Below are positions 44,044 through 56,099 of a DNA stretch of 64,000 bases, one piece after another; position 1 is the stretch's first letter, and every line of letters begins with the position of its first letter. The notes beneath the pieces are model-generated. The model made no database searches. It saw nothing but the letters and a program-made list of their open reading frames with translations, and was not told the DNA's origin. The DNA is from Astrocystis sublimbata (taxonomy: Eukaryota; Ascomycota; Sordariomycetes; Xylariales; Xylariaceae). A program made the position numbers and the translations under genes. Location: NCBI GenBank assembly GCA_022453515.1, contig JAJNNY010000063.1, positions 62,001-126,000 of the forward strand, in the 5' to 3' direction.

Positions 44044-46580
44044 TATTGTCGGGAATCGATTCTCGCTTCGTCTCGTCTTGTTTTCGTCACAACCACAATG
44101 CTGCTGCACACACAATACGATGCGATAGCCCAGCCAAGATCAGTCAATTCGCGGGGGTGGGTCGAGGTCGCGGACTTTAAATACGGGCGTTCGCTAACAA
44201 AGCTTGGCTGGCTGGCGCGGAATTGGAATCCTAAATTAAGTAGGACTTTGCCAGTCTTTGTTGTCTTGGTAGTCTTGGTAGTCTGGGGAATTTCTTTCTT
44301 GGGAGTTCTTGGACTTTGCGGGGTAGCGCGACTAGACCAAGCCAACAATAACATATGCCCAGAGACCAGTTCTCCAAACAGAACACACACACACAGAGAA
44401 AAGAGCAAAAGGACCAGGACCACGGCAGCACAGAGACTAGCACATGCGGGGATTTTGTGCTTGTTTAGGAATGTGGACTCGACGACCGCCGCGCGCGCAG
44501 CTTGTTTATCGTGCGGGCGCCATTCGCTTCAATTCGCTAACATGCCGATCACCTGGCACCGACCAGGGCCCGAGCCAAATACTGCGTATGTATTGTATTA
44601 TCGCAATACATAAGATGAACGTCACGCCCCCAAAAGCCAGACCTGATCCAGTCGGACCAGCAACACCCTTGCTTGGCCTGACCCTAAGGCAAGCCACGCT
44701 CCCCGTCCGTTGTGAGAGATTTTGGGGTAAAAGAGAAAAAGAAAGTCGGTGTCAGAAAAAGGACCGACGGACGAAGTCTGGATCCCATGCGCTTGCATTT
44801 GCATTGCACATCCGAGCCCTTCCGTCTGCGAGGCAGGACGGCTGCGAGCTGCGGAGACGTGCGGTCGGGAAGGTATCTGCTAACTCTAAAACTCTAAGGA
44901 TACTGCAACGGAACTGTCCATCCTTGATTGGGTTTGGTAGTTGCAGCCGGTCACTGGAGTTTATCTATCTACCGAGCCTACCTACCTAGCGTGGGTGTCC
45001 GAGCTGAGCATGCTATGCTGCTGAGCTGAGCTGATCTTTCGTCCCCGAAGCTCATAACATAGCCTGACTGGCCGAGACTGGCTGACTGAGGCTGACCATG
45101 TGGTGTAAGGTAAGCCTACAAGACACAAACAGCCCGGCACGTGTGATCAATCAGAATAAAACATGATTACGGGTAAGTAAGTACTTACGCATGCTTCCTT
45201 TATGGTACTAGGCTACTTAGGTAGGTCGAGAGCCACAGGGGCCCTAGTCCTAGTCGCCTATCTTCATCTGTGCCGCACCCCCGGTGGAAATTGCATGATT
45301 CTCCTTGCCTGCCGGATCTCAAGTGACGGTGGGATTCCTTACATACCTATATTATACAGGACAGTGCAGTGCAGTGCCCAGAACCGCCTGGAACCGCCAC
45401 TGTCTATTGAGCTACTGCATATTTATTGGTGTTTGATAAGACTCGAGGCTGTTACCCGTCTTTCCTGCCTGTGTCGCTTGTGTCATGTTATGTTCTCAAT
45501 GCATGCGGGCTGGCGGGCTGGCAGAATCATGTTTACGACTGATGATCCAATAGCTAGTTAGTTAATTTAAATCCCCAAGAGCGCCAAAAAGTGCCTTCGA
45601 GGGAAAATACTGCGGTAGCGCAACCTTTACGCATGAAATAGCTCATAAATGACTGGCCGATTGATTCCCTGCATCGTATTCTCGAGCTCTCGAGCTCTGT
45701 CGCGCGTGAGATCTTCATTTAACCTAATCTAGCCTTTCTAAGGCAACGAGCTATTACACATAAGTACCCACCACAGCTTACCCCAGGTTCTGGACCAACT
45801 ACCAACCGAGCCTGTATTCATTACGTAGCTTCTGCTGACGGGCTTGGTGTCCTATCCTATTCGCCTATCCGCCCCCTTGCCCTCGTCAACAAGGCTTTGC
45901 TAGGCGGTGAACTACCTACCTAACTGCAAGTGCAAGGTCTCGAGGCCTTAGTACAGCAGGTAAGTAAGCGTAAGCGGCAACTTGTTTCCGCGCCAACCAC
46001 TGAGGATTGCCAGGCACCTAGAATAAGTAGTCCTAGGAGGTAGCTGGGGAGATCTCGCCTTTTGTTGGTTCCATGACGTTGCTTTTTACAGGTAGGCCAT
46101 GGTATGACTGACTTGACTGGGTTTCCCCAAGTCTCAATCTGGAACCCCAACAGCGGACGGCCAAGTTGGCCTATCCTATCCAGCACCGTAGCACCAACGC
46201 GTTACATTGGACCCGAATACTGGTACTGGTAAGGTGTTATGTTATATATATGCGAGATGCAATTCGAGGATAAAGATTGGTGCATCTGATCTGATATGGG
46301 TATGGATGGATGGATGGATGTGCTTATTATATACCTAGATATATATGCTCACTCATTACTAAAATGTCAAGCAAAGTTGTAGATTTGACCTTACATATAC
46401 TAGTACAATAGCAATCGGGTGCCAACATCAGGAATAGTAGAACGCCTTTCCGAAAACGCCCCTTCCTGTCATGCACTACCAACATAATAAGAGAACATGC
46501 TATACCACATCCCCTCATCCCACCCTAATAAATAGGTAGGTACCAAGTAAACAGGCAAGCAAATAGCACAAGCCCAAAAG
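44044..46580. other. Long intergenic region, no supported gene
   Basis: Only short frames without family features are seen. Repeated TACCTA/TAGGTA half-sites and a GATG microsatellite (46303-46320) are present. Confidence 0.5.
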
Positions 46581-49379
46581 TCAACCAAACGTGCTCCAAT
46601 CCATCCAGTCCAGCTCCGACGCCTGCTGGAACGGGATTTCCTCCAGCAGGCCTCCGAGGCCCATGTCCGTGTTATTGATGGCCTCATTGAGCTGGTCGTT
46701 CGACATGGTCGAGAACAGCAGATAGTCAGACGGCATGCCGTTTCCCGCTCCACCTGTAGGTATCTGCTGCTGCTGCTGCTGTTGCATCTGCGCCGTGGCG
46801 ACTTGGCCACCACCACCACCATTAGCAGCATTAGCAGTAGCAATAGCATTACCCACCACCTGCGCAGCGCCCCTGCCTCCAGGGTGAGGATAAGAATTAT
46901 GTCCGTTCATGCCAGTGGCATTAGGATTTGCGTAGGCGTGGTTATTAGAAACAGCGATATTACTTTCCCCCAGCGGCGGCACCACCCTCGCCGTCTCCGC
47001 AGACCTTACAGCGAACTTGAGTATCTGCCTCAACTGCCCCGCGAAAAGACACGACAGGCCCTTCCGCTGCACGGGCGTCGAGCCAATGCGATCCAGCACA
47101 TCGATCGTCTCGCCGATCAGCGCGCGGATACTGGGCGCCAGGGACGACCCCCGACCGTCCGCGACGGCAGACACGCGCAGCGCGAAACATGCCGCGAAAG
47201 AAATCATGATGGCCGTGTTGTTCGGCATGGAGCGCAGCTGGCCTTCGCCTTGGACGGCGACGCGCAGCACGTTGAGGGCGGACGAGAGGCCCGCGGCGCG
47301 GAAGTAGTGGCGCGCGCCGACGGGTGCCGTGCTGTGGTTGATGATACTGGAGTACATGGAGAGACGGGTGTGTGAGGCGAGTATCTCGACGTAGGGAGGG
47401 AGGGCGAATTCTGTGAAATGCGATAAATGTCAAGGATCAAATAATTTGTGCATTGGGAGTTCGGATGTAGATGTGTGAAAGTGGGTGAAAGCTTACGCTC
47501 TCGGTCGCCGATTTGGTAAGGCCAGGTTTGGTACCACTTGTTAAAGAACATGGTGATTTCATTTTTCAGACTACAAGAGATAGGAGGTGTCAGCCATCGC
47601 GGGGTATGTTCATCGCTATCATTGAGGTTGTCAACGCACTTTTCGACGACAGTGGTCTCGGCGAATCCGTTTACGTAGCTGTTGCATATCTTTCGTAATG
47701 AGTCGATCAAATGTGCCTAACATAGAGTTCATGAGCAATATTCGTTACGTAGTAAGAATGAGAAGGTGTAAGTGAGAGGGTATGTGATAGTAATCTTACC
47801 AGATCCCTGCGGAGAACCGCGACCGAGACTATAGAGCCATCCCACCGATCTGCGAGATTGCAGAGATGCCACCGGTCGCAATTCTCAATGAGCAGTGACA
47901 TGGGCAACATGTAGCTCCTTCCTCTAGCTAGACATGTGCTATGGAAGGATGATTAGTGCTGGTCATTTGGGAGGGTGCAATGTGTATATGATGAGACGCT
48001 CACCCTCTCTCAAGCACGAAAAGCGATAGCCACGTTCGTTCCCTCCTCCTCAGCAACCTTCTACCAAAATCCGACACTGGATCGACGGTTGTGAAGCCGT
48101 CCATGTTTAGCGCTCTTCTTGATGAAATCTGATCCGACGAGGGAATATTCTCTACCGAGAAGGGTGCATCTGGCGACCCGGGCAATATGATCTTATTCAA
48201 GTACAAGTCTACAGCAACACTCAACGCCATAGACATGTACGTCGAAGTCTCGTCATCGGCCCAGTGGTCACCGGCCGGTATCCACGGGATGTTGACCATA
48301 AAAGCCAGGACAATCTCGACCGACTTATACCGCTTGGTCATGACCAGGTCCGCGAGTTTCTGGCGATGGCGCGAGAGACGCCTATGCAACGCCTCCATTG
48401 AATGCGAGAACAACGCAGACGCCGCCGCAATAGAGGTGAAGAGGAAGGCCGAGCATCTGCGAACAAAGTCCACCGTGTGCAAGACCGGGTCGATGCCCCA
48501 TCTCGTGTGGGCGAGGTTCTCGAAGAAATAAGCGAAGAGCCTCTCGGCTTCGGCGAGAGTGAGTAGACCAAGCTCAATGGGATCGAGCTCGGGCCCGACA
48601 TCGAGACGGGGCTGGAAACGGCCGAAGAAGACGGGGAGGTTGCCGTCTCGGCCATCGACGCCCATCCGTTCCCGGCTCGGCAGGGCCTTGGACGATAATC
48701 CGTTTAGAGCGGGCCAGCCGTTAGGGGGCCCGCTAGAAGACAGCATCTCGGAGGTCCGGGCCAGGAGCTGCAGGGGGTTCTCGGCGTCGTCCAGGTTCAG
48801 CTGATCGTCGTCGGCGACGCGGGAGCCCGGCCCGCCATCGCGGGACTCGGTCTGGGAGGGCGACGTCCCGTGTGAAGTTGTTGAGTGTTGAGGAGATGCG
48901 GTGACGACTGATTGACGGCGGATAATATTAGTTCCAGAACTTGAGGCTCTCCGGTGAACTTGAGCCCGCTCTGCACCGAGAAGATCTCGACTACGCTCGA
49001 GCAAATACCTCAGCTCGGTGGACTGCTCGGAGTCTTGGATCTGGTCCGAGCCCGGATTGCTTCTTTTCAAAGCCTGTTCGATTTGGATCACAGCTTTCTC
49101 GAGTCCCGAGTGTTTGCTAGGGATATCTTAAGCAATGGTGCTCATCATCAAATGGGAATGACTCAACTTTTTGACACCCTTGTGACGGCCGACATGGAAT
49201 AAAGGCGCGGTGCACTCGAGGTTGCGCGAGATGCAGCGCGAGCAGGTGGCTACGCCGTCGGGTCGCACACACTTGACCTTTGACTTCTTGCAGCTGTAAC
49301 ACGACGCCAAGCGCTCCTCTTCCTTGACGTCGGGGCTGGAGACGGGCATGGAGTGGGCGTGGCTCGAGGTGTCGGGCAT
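46581..49379 (-). CDS. Zn2Cys6 transcription factor with poly-Gln
   Basis: The ATG at 49379 (MPDTSSHAHSM) starts a nuclear regulator in at least five exons. Exon 1 has the zinc cluster CYSCKKSKVKC, VRPDGVAT, CSRCISRNLEC. The 51-nt intron at 49117-49167 joins to NKHSGLEKAVIQIEQALKR, a typical coiled linker. Another intron at 47939-48003 joins ERG|TCLARGRSYMLP, and one with a GTAAGA donor ends just before AHLIDSLRK. The middle homology region contains LTLAEAERLFAYFFENL and RRERTWLSLFVLER. The last exon has a seven-Gln run and ends LDWMDWSTFG, acidic and aromatic like an activation segment. No adjacent enzyme gene suggests its target; the closest is the ACS transporter at 41779. Confidence 0.85.
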
Positions 49380-49576
49380 TTTTCAATAGTAGGGCGAACT
49401 ACCGGTTGGTCCGGCGATCATGGTCGGCGGGGCAGATTCAATCGCCGGCGACCAGATGCATGTCGAAGGTTGCACCAGCAGCGCCGCCCCGATCCAATAG
49501 AGGCAGCAGATCCAGCGGCTTCGGATGTTCTTCCTTGTCTGTAATTGTGGTTTTCAATAATGCGATCATTCGAGAC

Positions 49577-49577
49577 G

Positions 49578-49609
<32 letters not shown>

Positions 49610-49610
49610 G
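49577..49610. repeat. (TTG)n microsatellite
   Basis: An uninterrupted run of about eleven TTG triplets lies about 200 bp upstream of the regulator start at 49379, probably in its promoter or 5' leader. Length changes could alter expression. Confidence 0.9.
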
Positions 49611-50361
49611 CAAGCTTGCTTGAAAGGAAAGTGACAAGTTGACGAATTGTTGAGTTTTGAGACAGATAGCCTAGGTACTTTTACGGTGAGTGAGTGAGTG
49701 ATTCGAAGCTTGAAGCTGCTCGGCTGGCATGCAGGCCTACCTAAGGTAGAGCTCTCATTCGAGTTACGTGATTGCACACAGGCTTAGGCTTGCCCCACCT
49801 CAAAACCTCGGACCCCCTAACTTCCTCGAGGTAGGAAAGCACGGCACATCGAAACGCACCTGCAGCAACTGCAAATTCGAGCATGCGCCACAGCCACGCC
49901 GCAAACAGGCCGACAAGGACGAGGACGATGACAATAGGAGCCGTTAGATGGACACTGTCTTACACGATCTCGCTTACCGGCGGCCAGTCCACCATCGCCG
50001 TCGCGCAGCTGAGAACAAAGAAAGGGAATTTACACTTACCTTTATCGAGGGTTATATTTCGTATTCCATGCTACAGCGCGGGTCAATATGCGGCCGCTAC
50101 CACTTTAGCTAGGTTCCACTATCCATGCGGGACTACTGTGGAGCCTTAGATTACTTCGTCAAGTTTAGCGCCCACATGAGATTCAAATAGAAAAGAACTC
50201 TGGACCAGCTTCACTAAGGAAGAAAAAGGGAAAAAATTGTGGTGTCCCGGAGGACTTGGTGTCTCATTGGACTTTTTCCTTTTTCTAAACGAGGCGTACA
50301 CATTAGTTCCACACTCGCAACTTTTTCTTATTCCCCTTCTTATATACCCTTGAGAGCTGGG

Positions 50362-50440
50362 TGCTTGATTCGAACAGTTGACCTTTGTCTACCCTTTTCG
50401 GGCAGGGGCTGATCAGACCACACGGCTACCGTTAAGCTAT
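50362..50440 (-). repeat. tRNA-like / SINE-like repeat, copy B
   Basis: On the minus strand the copy reads ATAGCTTAACGGTAGC (box A-like), GGTCTGATCAGCCCC, a hairpin CTGCCC-GAAAA-GGGTAG, and CTGTTCGAATC (box B-like). It aligns with copy A at 20836-20916. In the hairpin, A in copy A is G in copy B, which keeps pairing through G-U. The outer stems of a tRNA are imperfect. Confidence 0.5.
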
Positions 50441-52307
50441 CGCATGGAACTAGCTTTCCTTCAAGGTTGTGTGTGGAGCCATTACGCAAAAATATATGCC
50501 TAGTACCACAAGTGGAGGGATGAACCCTGCCTACAGTGGAGTCGGCTGCTGCACACACTCCAGCCGTGAGATTCCTCCCGTGCTGTTCGCTCTTGGCAGG
50601 ATCTGCTGGGTTTTCCAAGAATCCGGGAGTTTTTGGTGGGTGCGATTCTGTTTGGGCTGCTACCAACATGCACACGTACAGCTCTGCTCTGTCTATTGCT
50701 CTGGGTTTTTTTAAATTCGATTTGAATCCTAGCCATTTAATCAATTGGGGGACTGCTAAGTGACCTCCGTTGGCTTCTTTGTTCTTGAGAGGTAATCATG
50801 TGCTTCCCCGCGAATGTCGCCCAGCCTACGAGTATGCAGCGCTATGTCGTTGATCTCGAGCGCCAAGTCCACCAGCGCTACTCGGGCGTTTTTTTAGCTC
50901 GTCATCACTGCAGCATGCAGGTGCTCTCGAGTCGCCTATTGTGAGTAGAATCGTGGTTGCGCTCGCTCTACGGCTAGATGAATCCTACCTAGGTACATAG
51001 ATGGACCCGTTTTGCACCCTCTCACCTCCCTGCTGGCCCGCGAATCCCATGATGCGGCCCTTCTTTTGAGGCTCTGCGCATCACTTGCATATGAGCATTG
51101 TCGCATGAACGAGACAACCTCAACCGGTAGTGCGGAAATTGAGTGAACTCATATTGATTCTTGATCAAGTCACAGGGCTACCTATGTCAGATGCGTACCT
51201 ATGCAATCTGCAATCTATATACCCCCATGATGTAGGGCTTATTTACAAGCAGTATGTACTAAGTGTATGCAAATGTCAGTTATTACATGATTCATCAGGA
51301 ATATGAATGGGAGTCTTAAGTATGTGTGTTTCATTTATTCATGACGCTGTATGTTTGTTTTGTTTAAGGTGCTCTAAAGGGGGATTGAGCATACCAGCCT
51401 GCCATTCGGCTATTCGTTGAGCATGATCATCGGTTCGAGGCTGTAGACCAACTTCGGCAGGCGCCGAACAAAGTTGTGGCAGGATACACAGCTGTAGAGG
51501 TTCCTAACATGTCGTCGACGAGCCAATAAGCTGCAATCAGAGAGAGAGAGGATAGGTAAGATCGAGCTGGGCATGGTGAGGCTCGTCCCTGGCCTCAATC
51601 TCCTCCGAGTAATTACACAGCAATGACAAGGAATAGGACTACATAGACCTCGCGCTGGGTGACAACATGAGCTAATTGACGGGCGATACCAATGTGATTA
51701 AATTACACACACGAATTCTCGACAAAACTGAAATGCAACATAAGTTATGATAAATGCACTCTGCATGCATATATGTATTATCTTCAGTAGTAGCAATTGT
51801 AACCCCATAAAACAGCGCAACGGGTCCTCCTGCACGGGTCCTGTTGCTCGACGCCACCCCAGACCCTTGATCTACAGAAAAATCGCCAGTCTATTCCCAC
51901 GCTATCAATCAATAAAATGCTACACGCCATTGCCCCCCTCTCGCCCCTCTTGCGGTGGTTGAGCCGCAGGTGGTGGCTACTGAGAGCCTCGTCCGTTCTT
52001 CTAGGGCAAACCCAGTCTGCTCTGTCCTACTGTGGTAGGTGGTACTGGCGAAGCTGACGTGTAAGCTGACCTTCTATTATTGTGGCATTGTCGCTGTTTC
52101 ATGCATCCCTGCTCTCCCTCTATATGTAGTAGGTATATCAATTAATGGCCATGTCCATCCCCTCTATTTCTTCCCTCAGGCGCAGTGAGCATTATGGTGC
52201 GCAGATGCTTTCGCAATCTTACAGTAAGTAGTATTATACCGCTGCCAAGCCTCCCAACTCAATTCTATGATAGCCCGCAAACAAAACGGTGTCCGCAGCA
52301 GAGGGGA

Positions 52308-53136
52308 CTAGTTCAAGATCGCAAAGTCAACGAAGTCGTTATCCACAAGAGCTGCCGCAGACCGTGGACCTGCTTTCAAAAAGCAGTTTCCATTGTTATT
52401 GCTCGATGTAGCTACTGATCGATTCCAGCCAGGAAGATAGCTGACTCCGGCGCAAGTCGTATTCATGTTCTGGGTCATGTTAAAAGCTATAGGCGTCCAG
52501 TACGACCAGAGCGTGCATGCGTCGATGCAATCTTCGAAAATGGCTGCGAAAATCGAATAAAATGCATCGCTGTTCGACTCCTTGTTGCAATGGATCTTAT
52601 AACTTGGTTCGTAGTCCTGAACGACTATCATGGTGGTTAGCTAGGGCCACACGAGTCGCTGGATTGGGGCCTTTACTCTGGGATTGGTAGATTGTTCCGG
52701 TAACGCCGTCCTTGTCGTTCGCGCATCCGAGATCGATAACGGGGGCATCTGGCGTAGATGTCGGTGTTGATGTTGACGTTGACGTTGACGTCGACATCGG
52801 ATTGGTGGGGGTCGGCATGCTACTGATGTTCTGCATCAGAGCAGCGAGCTTGGTTTCCGATTGAGCAGCTCGGTTTGATTGCTGGCTTGTCTCGACCGCA
52901 AGCGCTATCACTGCCGCCAATAAAACGACGATAACTGCCGAAAGTAGGATGATTGGGATTGAAGCGCCGCAAAGCCGTCTCCTTTTCGTCATCACGGGCT
53001 TATTGGTGCTTTCCGTCGGTGCGTAGGCGAAGCTTTGAATTGGTGAAGTGACATGTTGGTGATGGTGCTGAGGAACAAATTGAGGTTCATGCCCCGGCGC
53101 ATAGACCTCGGGATAGTTATGATCAGCTACCTGCAT
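52308..53136 (-). CDS. Single-pass membrane protein with PAN/apple-like Cys domain
   Basis: The ATG at 53136 and two exons (53136-52677, 52624-52308) over a 52-nt intron give 258 residues. The N-terminal 55 residues are hydrophilic with His and Pro and end in basic TKRRRL. One strong membrane helix follows (ASIPIILLSAVIVVLLAAV). Next are a coiled segment and a Ser/Thr repeat stretch (STSTSTSTSTPTSTP), likely O-glycosylated. The C-terminal 110 residues have spaced cysteines (GCAND, YKIHC, DCIDAC, NTTCAGVSYLPGW, GNCFLK). This pattern is common in fungal surface proteins with a PAN-like fold. I infer a type II plasma-membrane protein that faces the wall. Ligand unknown. Confidence 0.7.
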
Positions 53137-54622
53137 GCCATCTTGCTACTTGTGCGTCAGCTGTGCTGAGAATATTAAGGAACTTTGGCGTTGCTCACGT
53201 ATGAAGCCATAGGCTTGACGAGGGAAAGGCAGCGGCGACGCGCAAGATCCTCCAATATATAGCTTCAATAAAGTCGGATTAGATCAGGACGATGTCGAAA
53301 ACACACCACTCGCACCTCGATGCGGTCGTGCATATTAGACGTAAAAGCGATGATTGGCAGGTCTCTGGGAAGCGGAATCAAAGCAGCTATAAGTGCGACT
53401 CAGCGTGGTTAAGTAAGTAGACATGTCACATAGCGACAAGCATGCAACCAGGTTTAGCATGCAAAGTAACGACCTAGCCCCCACGAAGGATTCTAATGGC
53501 CCGATGCTAATACAGCATCACGAAACTATTGCCCTTGCTACATGTCTAGGTACCATCGAGTGTCACATTGAGGTGAGGCTGGAAAAAGTGCAACTTTGCT
53601 GCAGGCGAAAGGGGACTCAGACAAAAGTACCTATTATTAGTGCCCAAGTGGAGTAACGTTTCTCATTTGAGGTATTTTTGCCCATTTATCAGTCGCAGCT
53701 TGACAGAAAATCGCAACATAAATCCAGCGCATCTTCCGCTCAATGTTGCTCAATGCTTCGGGTCTATCGTGCTGCGTAAGTAGCTACTTATCGCGACTAG
53801 ACGGGCCCTGGCCCTGTAACGTTGAAGGGATGAACGACTTGTGGCACAGTCACAATTGCCGGCCGACCGGCCTTTCTCAGTCAGCCATCTCACCGGAAAT
53901 CAGCAAACATGGCGCTCTCACGCCTCAATCATGTCGTCGGCAACTCCTAGTGGCCGAACATGCTGGATTCAATTCAACAATAAGACAGGCTTTAAGATGC
54001 TGAAGAGGTGGTGGTCGCAGACACACGAGACACAGGGAGGGTCTAGAGCAAATCCAGCGCGACTAGTCAAGCCTTCGCGGGTAGTTTCCGACTGGCTAGA
54101 GCGCTGTAGATCTTGTCTCCTGGCGTAGTAATGAGCATCTCTTGTCGCCACACCTATTGGGGGCCAAAGTCATTGAGACGCTCGCCGTCAAGATTGTGAA
54201 AAGTGATAGAGAAAATCTACTCGTCGTTGCAATAATGCAAAAATCATACTTTCTCGACAAGAGATTCAATACATCTGCCTAGCTTACACAGCAGTTAGGT
54301 GATGTCACGTGAACATCCGATCCGTCTCGCCGGACTCTAAGGTCGCCATGCACTTAATGGAGATAGCGGTGATAGGTGCCTATCTGCATTACTGCCGTCT
54401 ATATCCAGTTCTTACCCGTTAGATCGGCCGCCGAGCAGGCCGGGAATTGCTTAAAACAGTCTCACTGTAAGCTTCAAAGAAAAATCAGCTAGTTTAGTGG
54501 ACAACTATATAAGTCCACCTCGCTTTGATCTCCATATTGTCAAGAACCCTCATTAAACCCTCTTAATCACATCACGATTGTTTGAACATACCTACACAAG
54601 CACGTACTTTGGTAACATCAAC
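53137..54622. other. Intergenic, no supported gene
   Basis: The region between two divergent genes contains no supported gene. The 150 bp before 54623 is AT-rich and resembles a promoter and leader. Confidence 0.5.
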
Positions 54623-55804
54623 ATGCATTTAATATTAACTGGAGCAACGGTAAGGGCAGATCTGAGATCTTGCAAAACGCATCCCTGCTAACCTGAACCG
54701 ATAGGGTCTAGTGGGATCTGGCGTGCTGGATGCCATGATCAAGATGAAGGATGTCTCCAAAATCAGCATTCTGAGTCGGCGGCCAGTCCCAATGGTTGAG
54801 GATGCCAAAGATTCTAGAATCAACGTCAGTATGTAGCTGCATGCATCCTCATTTCTCCACCTCGATGGCAAGTCCCAGGCGAGACAGGGGCAAAGGCTTC
54901 CCGATCTGGCACTTTCGCTCTTGAGACTCGGGCGCTGGCATGCATGCATCCTGCAGGCTACCGCACCATGGCACCTCATCGGCTCTAGCCCTTTAGATGG
55001 CAATTACTGACTCCAACTGCTCAAGTAATTCACAAGGATTTCAGCAAGTATGACCCCGCCGTACTCGACCAGCTCAAGGGCGCTCAGGGATGTGTATGGG
55101 CCTGTAAGCGAACCCTCCCATGATTCGAAGTTGCACCCGCACACCTTATACAATCAATTGACGGTTGCTGACTCCGCGATCTAGTGGGAATATCCCAAAC
55201 TCAAGTTAGCAAAGAGTAAGTCGACCCGTTGTGCTTGCATCAAGCACTCTAATCAATAAGTAAATGAAGGCTGCTAATCCTGTTGACCAGGGAATATGTA
55301 AAGATAACAAAAGACTACGCGCTTGCCGCGTCGGAAGCATTCCAAAGCCTCACCTCCGACGACCAAAACGCGCCATTCAACTTCGTCTACGTCTCAGGCC
55401 ACGGCGCCAGCACGGCACCACCCGGGCGCTTCACGCCGATTTTCAGCCGCGTCAAAGGCGAGACGGAGATCGCGCTCGCGGCGCTGCGGAAGCAGAACCC
55501 GCTTCTGCATGCGAGCTCGGTGCGGCCCGCGACCGTCGACTGCAGCGCCCACGCCGCCATCAAGCCGTACGTGCCGACGCCGCCGCTCGTCTACCGCATG
55601 ATCTTTCCTGTGTTGTTGGCGCCCATGCGCGTCGCGATGCCGGGTTTGCATAGCCCGACGTTGGAGCTGGGCCGCTTTCTGACGGAGATGGCTATGGGCA
55701 AGCATCCGGTTACTGCGCCGGCTCCGGATGTCGAGATGATTGGCGACTTCCCTATATTGGAGAACGCCGCTTTTAGACGGCTGGGGAAAGTCGGTTCTTC
55801 GTAA
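54623..55804 (+). CDS. NAD(P)-binding Rossmann-fold oxidoreductase (atypical SDR)
   Basis: Five exons (54623-54649, 54705-54828, 55026-55103, 55185-55215, 55291-55804) join in frame to 257 residues. The first exon codes only nine residues. The N-terminus MHLILTGATGLVGSGVLD contains the TGATGxxGxG nucleotide-binding loop and SILSRRP follows strand 2. CVWALGIS lies at strand 4 and FNFVYVSGHGA at strand 5, then a segment RVKGETEIAL where a classical enzyme has YxxxK. This is the pattern of atypical short-chain (NmrA/TIP30-like) proteins. There is no signal peptide; cytosolic. The substrate is unknown. It is read away from the PAN-like gene and towards the ACS transporter gene. Confidence 0.8.
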
Positions 55805-56099
55805 TCCGACCTGTTTCATATGGTCTATCTACTCAGACACATGGCATATGGAGTTTTGTCGTCGTTGGGCACGGCGGGGACGCCGGGGAACTTGTACAGT
55901 ATGCGGTTACTCCTAGGTAGGAAAGGAAAGTTAGATCAATTGCGCTCTAGTAGAGAGCATTTTCATACTATCTCAAATAATCTAGATCTAATACGAAAGG
56001 CTAAAAGGCAGGTTTCATAAGACAAAAGGATCTCAGATGCTCTAGAAGAGTATTCGAAGTGCTTGAAAAAAAATACTCATCTCTAATGTGCATTGCGCA

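Larger units (their letters stand above)
49380..52307. other. Long intergenic region with microsatellite and tRNA-like repeat
   Basis: Upstream of the regulator lie a (TTG)n run and the second tRNA-like repeat. TACCTAGGTA is at 50986. From 50700 to 52300 I see only short frames and no family features. Confidence 0.5.

Noticed and set aside
46782..47375. 197-codon plus-strand frame
   Set aside because: It is antisense to the regulator gene at 46581-49379 and lacks any family feature.
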